The position numbers and the translations under genes were made by a program. From an uncultured bacterium (GTDB taxonomy: Bacteria > Desulfobacterota > WTBG01), in contig CALJBY010000224.1 of assembly GCA_938024025.1 (NCBI GenBank), forward strand, positions 1 to 15,585: a stretch of DNA of 15,585 nt. The letters are read 5' to 3'. Every line of letters begins with the position of its first letter. Positions within the stretch are counted from its first letter, which is position 1. Shown here piece after piece: positions 15,110 through 15,585 of this stretch. The notes below the pieces were generated by a model. It worked only from the letters and a program-made list of their open reading frames with translations. It did not search any database and was not told the DNA's origin.

Positions 15110-15585
15110 ATGAGTGTTCAAACAGAAAAAATAGAAAGCTTTGTAAAACGCATTGGCCAGCTTCCGACATTGCCAACCATAACGACTGCGCTGAACACGG
15201 TTATCAAGAAGCCCTCTTCTGCGGCTGAGGATGTTGCAGAGGTTATTGAAAAAGATCAAAGCCTGTCAGCCAAAGTTCTTAAGGTGGTAAACTCCGCTGC
15301 TTACTCTACCAACAGGGAAATTACCGGCATTAAGCATGCTGTTTCTATGCTGGGGTTCAATGAAATCAATAAAATGGTCCTGGCTATTTCAGTTTTTGAG
15401 TCTTTAAAGGGAAATGAGTCCAATGGGTTCAACCGGGAGGCCTTCTGGATCCATTCAATGGGATGTGCGGTTTTCAGCACCGCCATTGCCCAGGAACTTA
15501 ATTACCCAAAACCTGATGATGCATTCACTGCAGGGCTTATGCACGATATCGGAAAAGTTGTACTGGACCGGTTCTTCCAAATAGA
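15110..15585 (+). CDS. HDOD domain protein, partial (cut by window end)
   Basis: Codons 1-158 are present. AAGGAGG (15095-15101) sits 8 nt before the ATG. The HDOD core starts early: RIGQLPTLPTITTALNTVI (14-32), DQSLSAKVLKVVNSAAYS (49-66), ITGIKHAVSMLGFNEINKMVLAI, and then AGLMHDIGKVVLDRFF. The HDIGK motif (145-149) is intact, unlike the HDOD protein at 6676-7527. The gene follows the PilB gene by 50 nt on the same strand and is probably co-transcribed, so it may be part of pilus or motility control. The C-terminus is outside the window. Confidence 0.9.
   Translation, partial: MSVQTEKIESFVKRIGQLPTLPTITTALNTVIKKPSSAAEDVAEVIEKDQSLSAKVLKVVNSAAYSTNREITGIKHAVSMLGFNEINKMVLAISVFESLKGNESNGFNREAFWIHSMGCAVFSTAIAQELNYPKPDDAFTAGLMHDIGKVVLDRFFQI

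Overview
The window comes from a Gram-negative bacterium with type IV pili and possible cyclic-di-GMP signalling. It carries a PilB-type ATPase with an MshEN N-terminus, a PilZ protein, two HDOD proteins, an orphan F420-hydrogenase-beta-like iron-sulfur protein, a C-terminal-Phe outer-membrane barrel, lipoproteins with Cys-rich repeats, and REP-like intergenic hairpins. This mix is typical of Desulfobacterota, Nitrospirota and neighbouring anaerobe-rich phyla, but that placement is inference from gene content. No ribosomal RNA or clade-defining marker is present.

Layout. 1-747 (minus): 5' part of a secreted protein, cut by the window edge. 1154-1229 (minus): tRNA-Lys(TTT) with its terminator. 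1434-1607 (minus): small ribbon-helix-helix regulator. 2019-3332 (plus): FrhB/FdhB-like protein with two 2[4Fe-4S] motifs. 3448-5217 (minus): 589-aa exported protein with five 4-Cys repeats and carboxypeptidase-regulatory-like domains. 5592-7527 (plus): two-gene operon of a pentapeptide-repeat/K+-channel fusion and an HDOD protein with a degenerate HD site. 7528-7753: repeat-filled spacer. 7754-8674 (minus): DUF6599-like exported protein. 9037-10161 (plus): outer-membrane barrel. 10316-10630 (plus): PilZ. 10807-11271 (minus): small lipoprotein. 11423-12049 (minus): iron-sulfur flavoprotein. 12222-12893 (minus): class I methyltransferase. 13287-15059 (plus): PilB/GspE ATPase, followed by a second HDOD gene (15110 to the window end) that keeps an HDIGK motif.

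How the genes fit together. Many are single-gene units facing alternate ways, separated by spacers with palindromes and repeats, so this is a housekeeping/accessory mosaic rather than one long operon. Two pairs look co-transcribed: the channel with HDOD-1 (13-nt gap, strong Shine-Dalgarno) and PilB with HDOD-2 (50-nt gap, strong Shine-Dalgarno). PilB's MshEN domain and the PilZ protein are both candidate cyclic-di-GMP receptors, so surface motility or adhesion may be under second-messenger control here. The least ordinary element is the channel/HDOD operon: a cytoplasmic pentapeptide beta-helix fused to a two-helix K+ channel pore, paired with an HDOD scaffold. I see no CRISPR array, insertion sequence, prophage or recognisable defence system.
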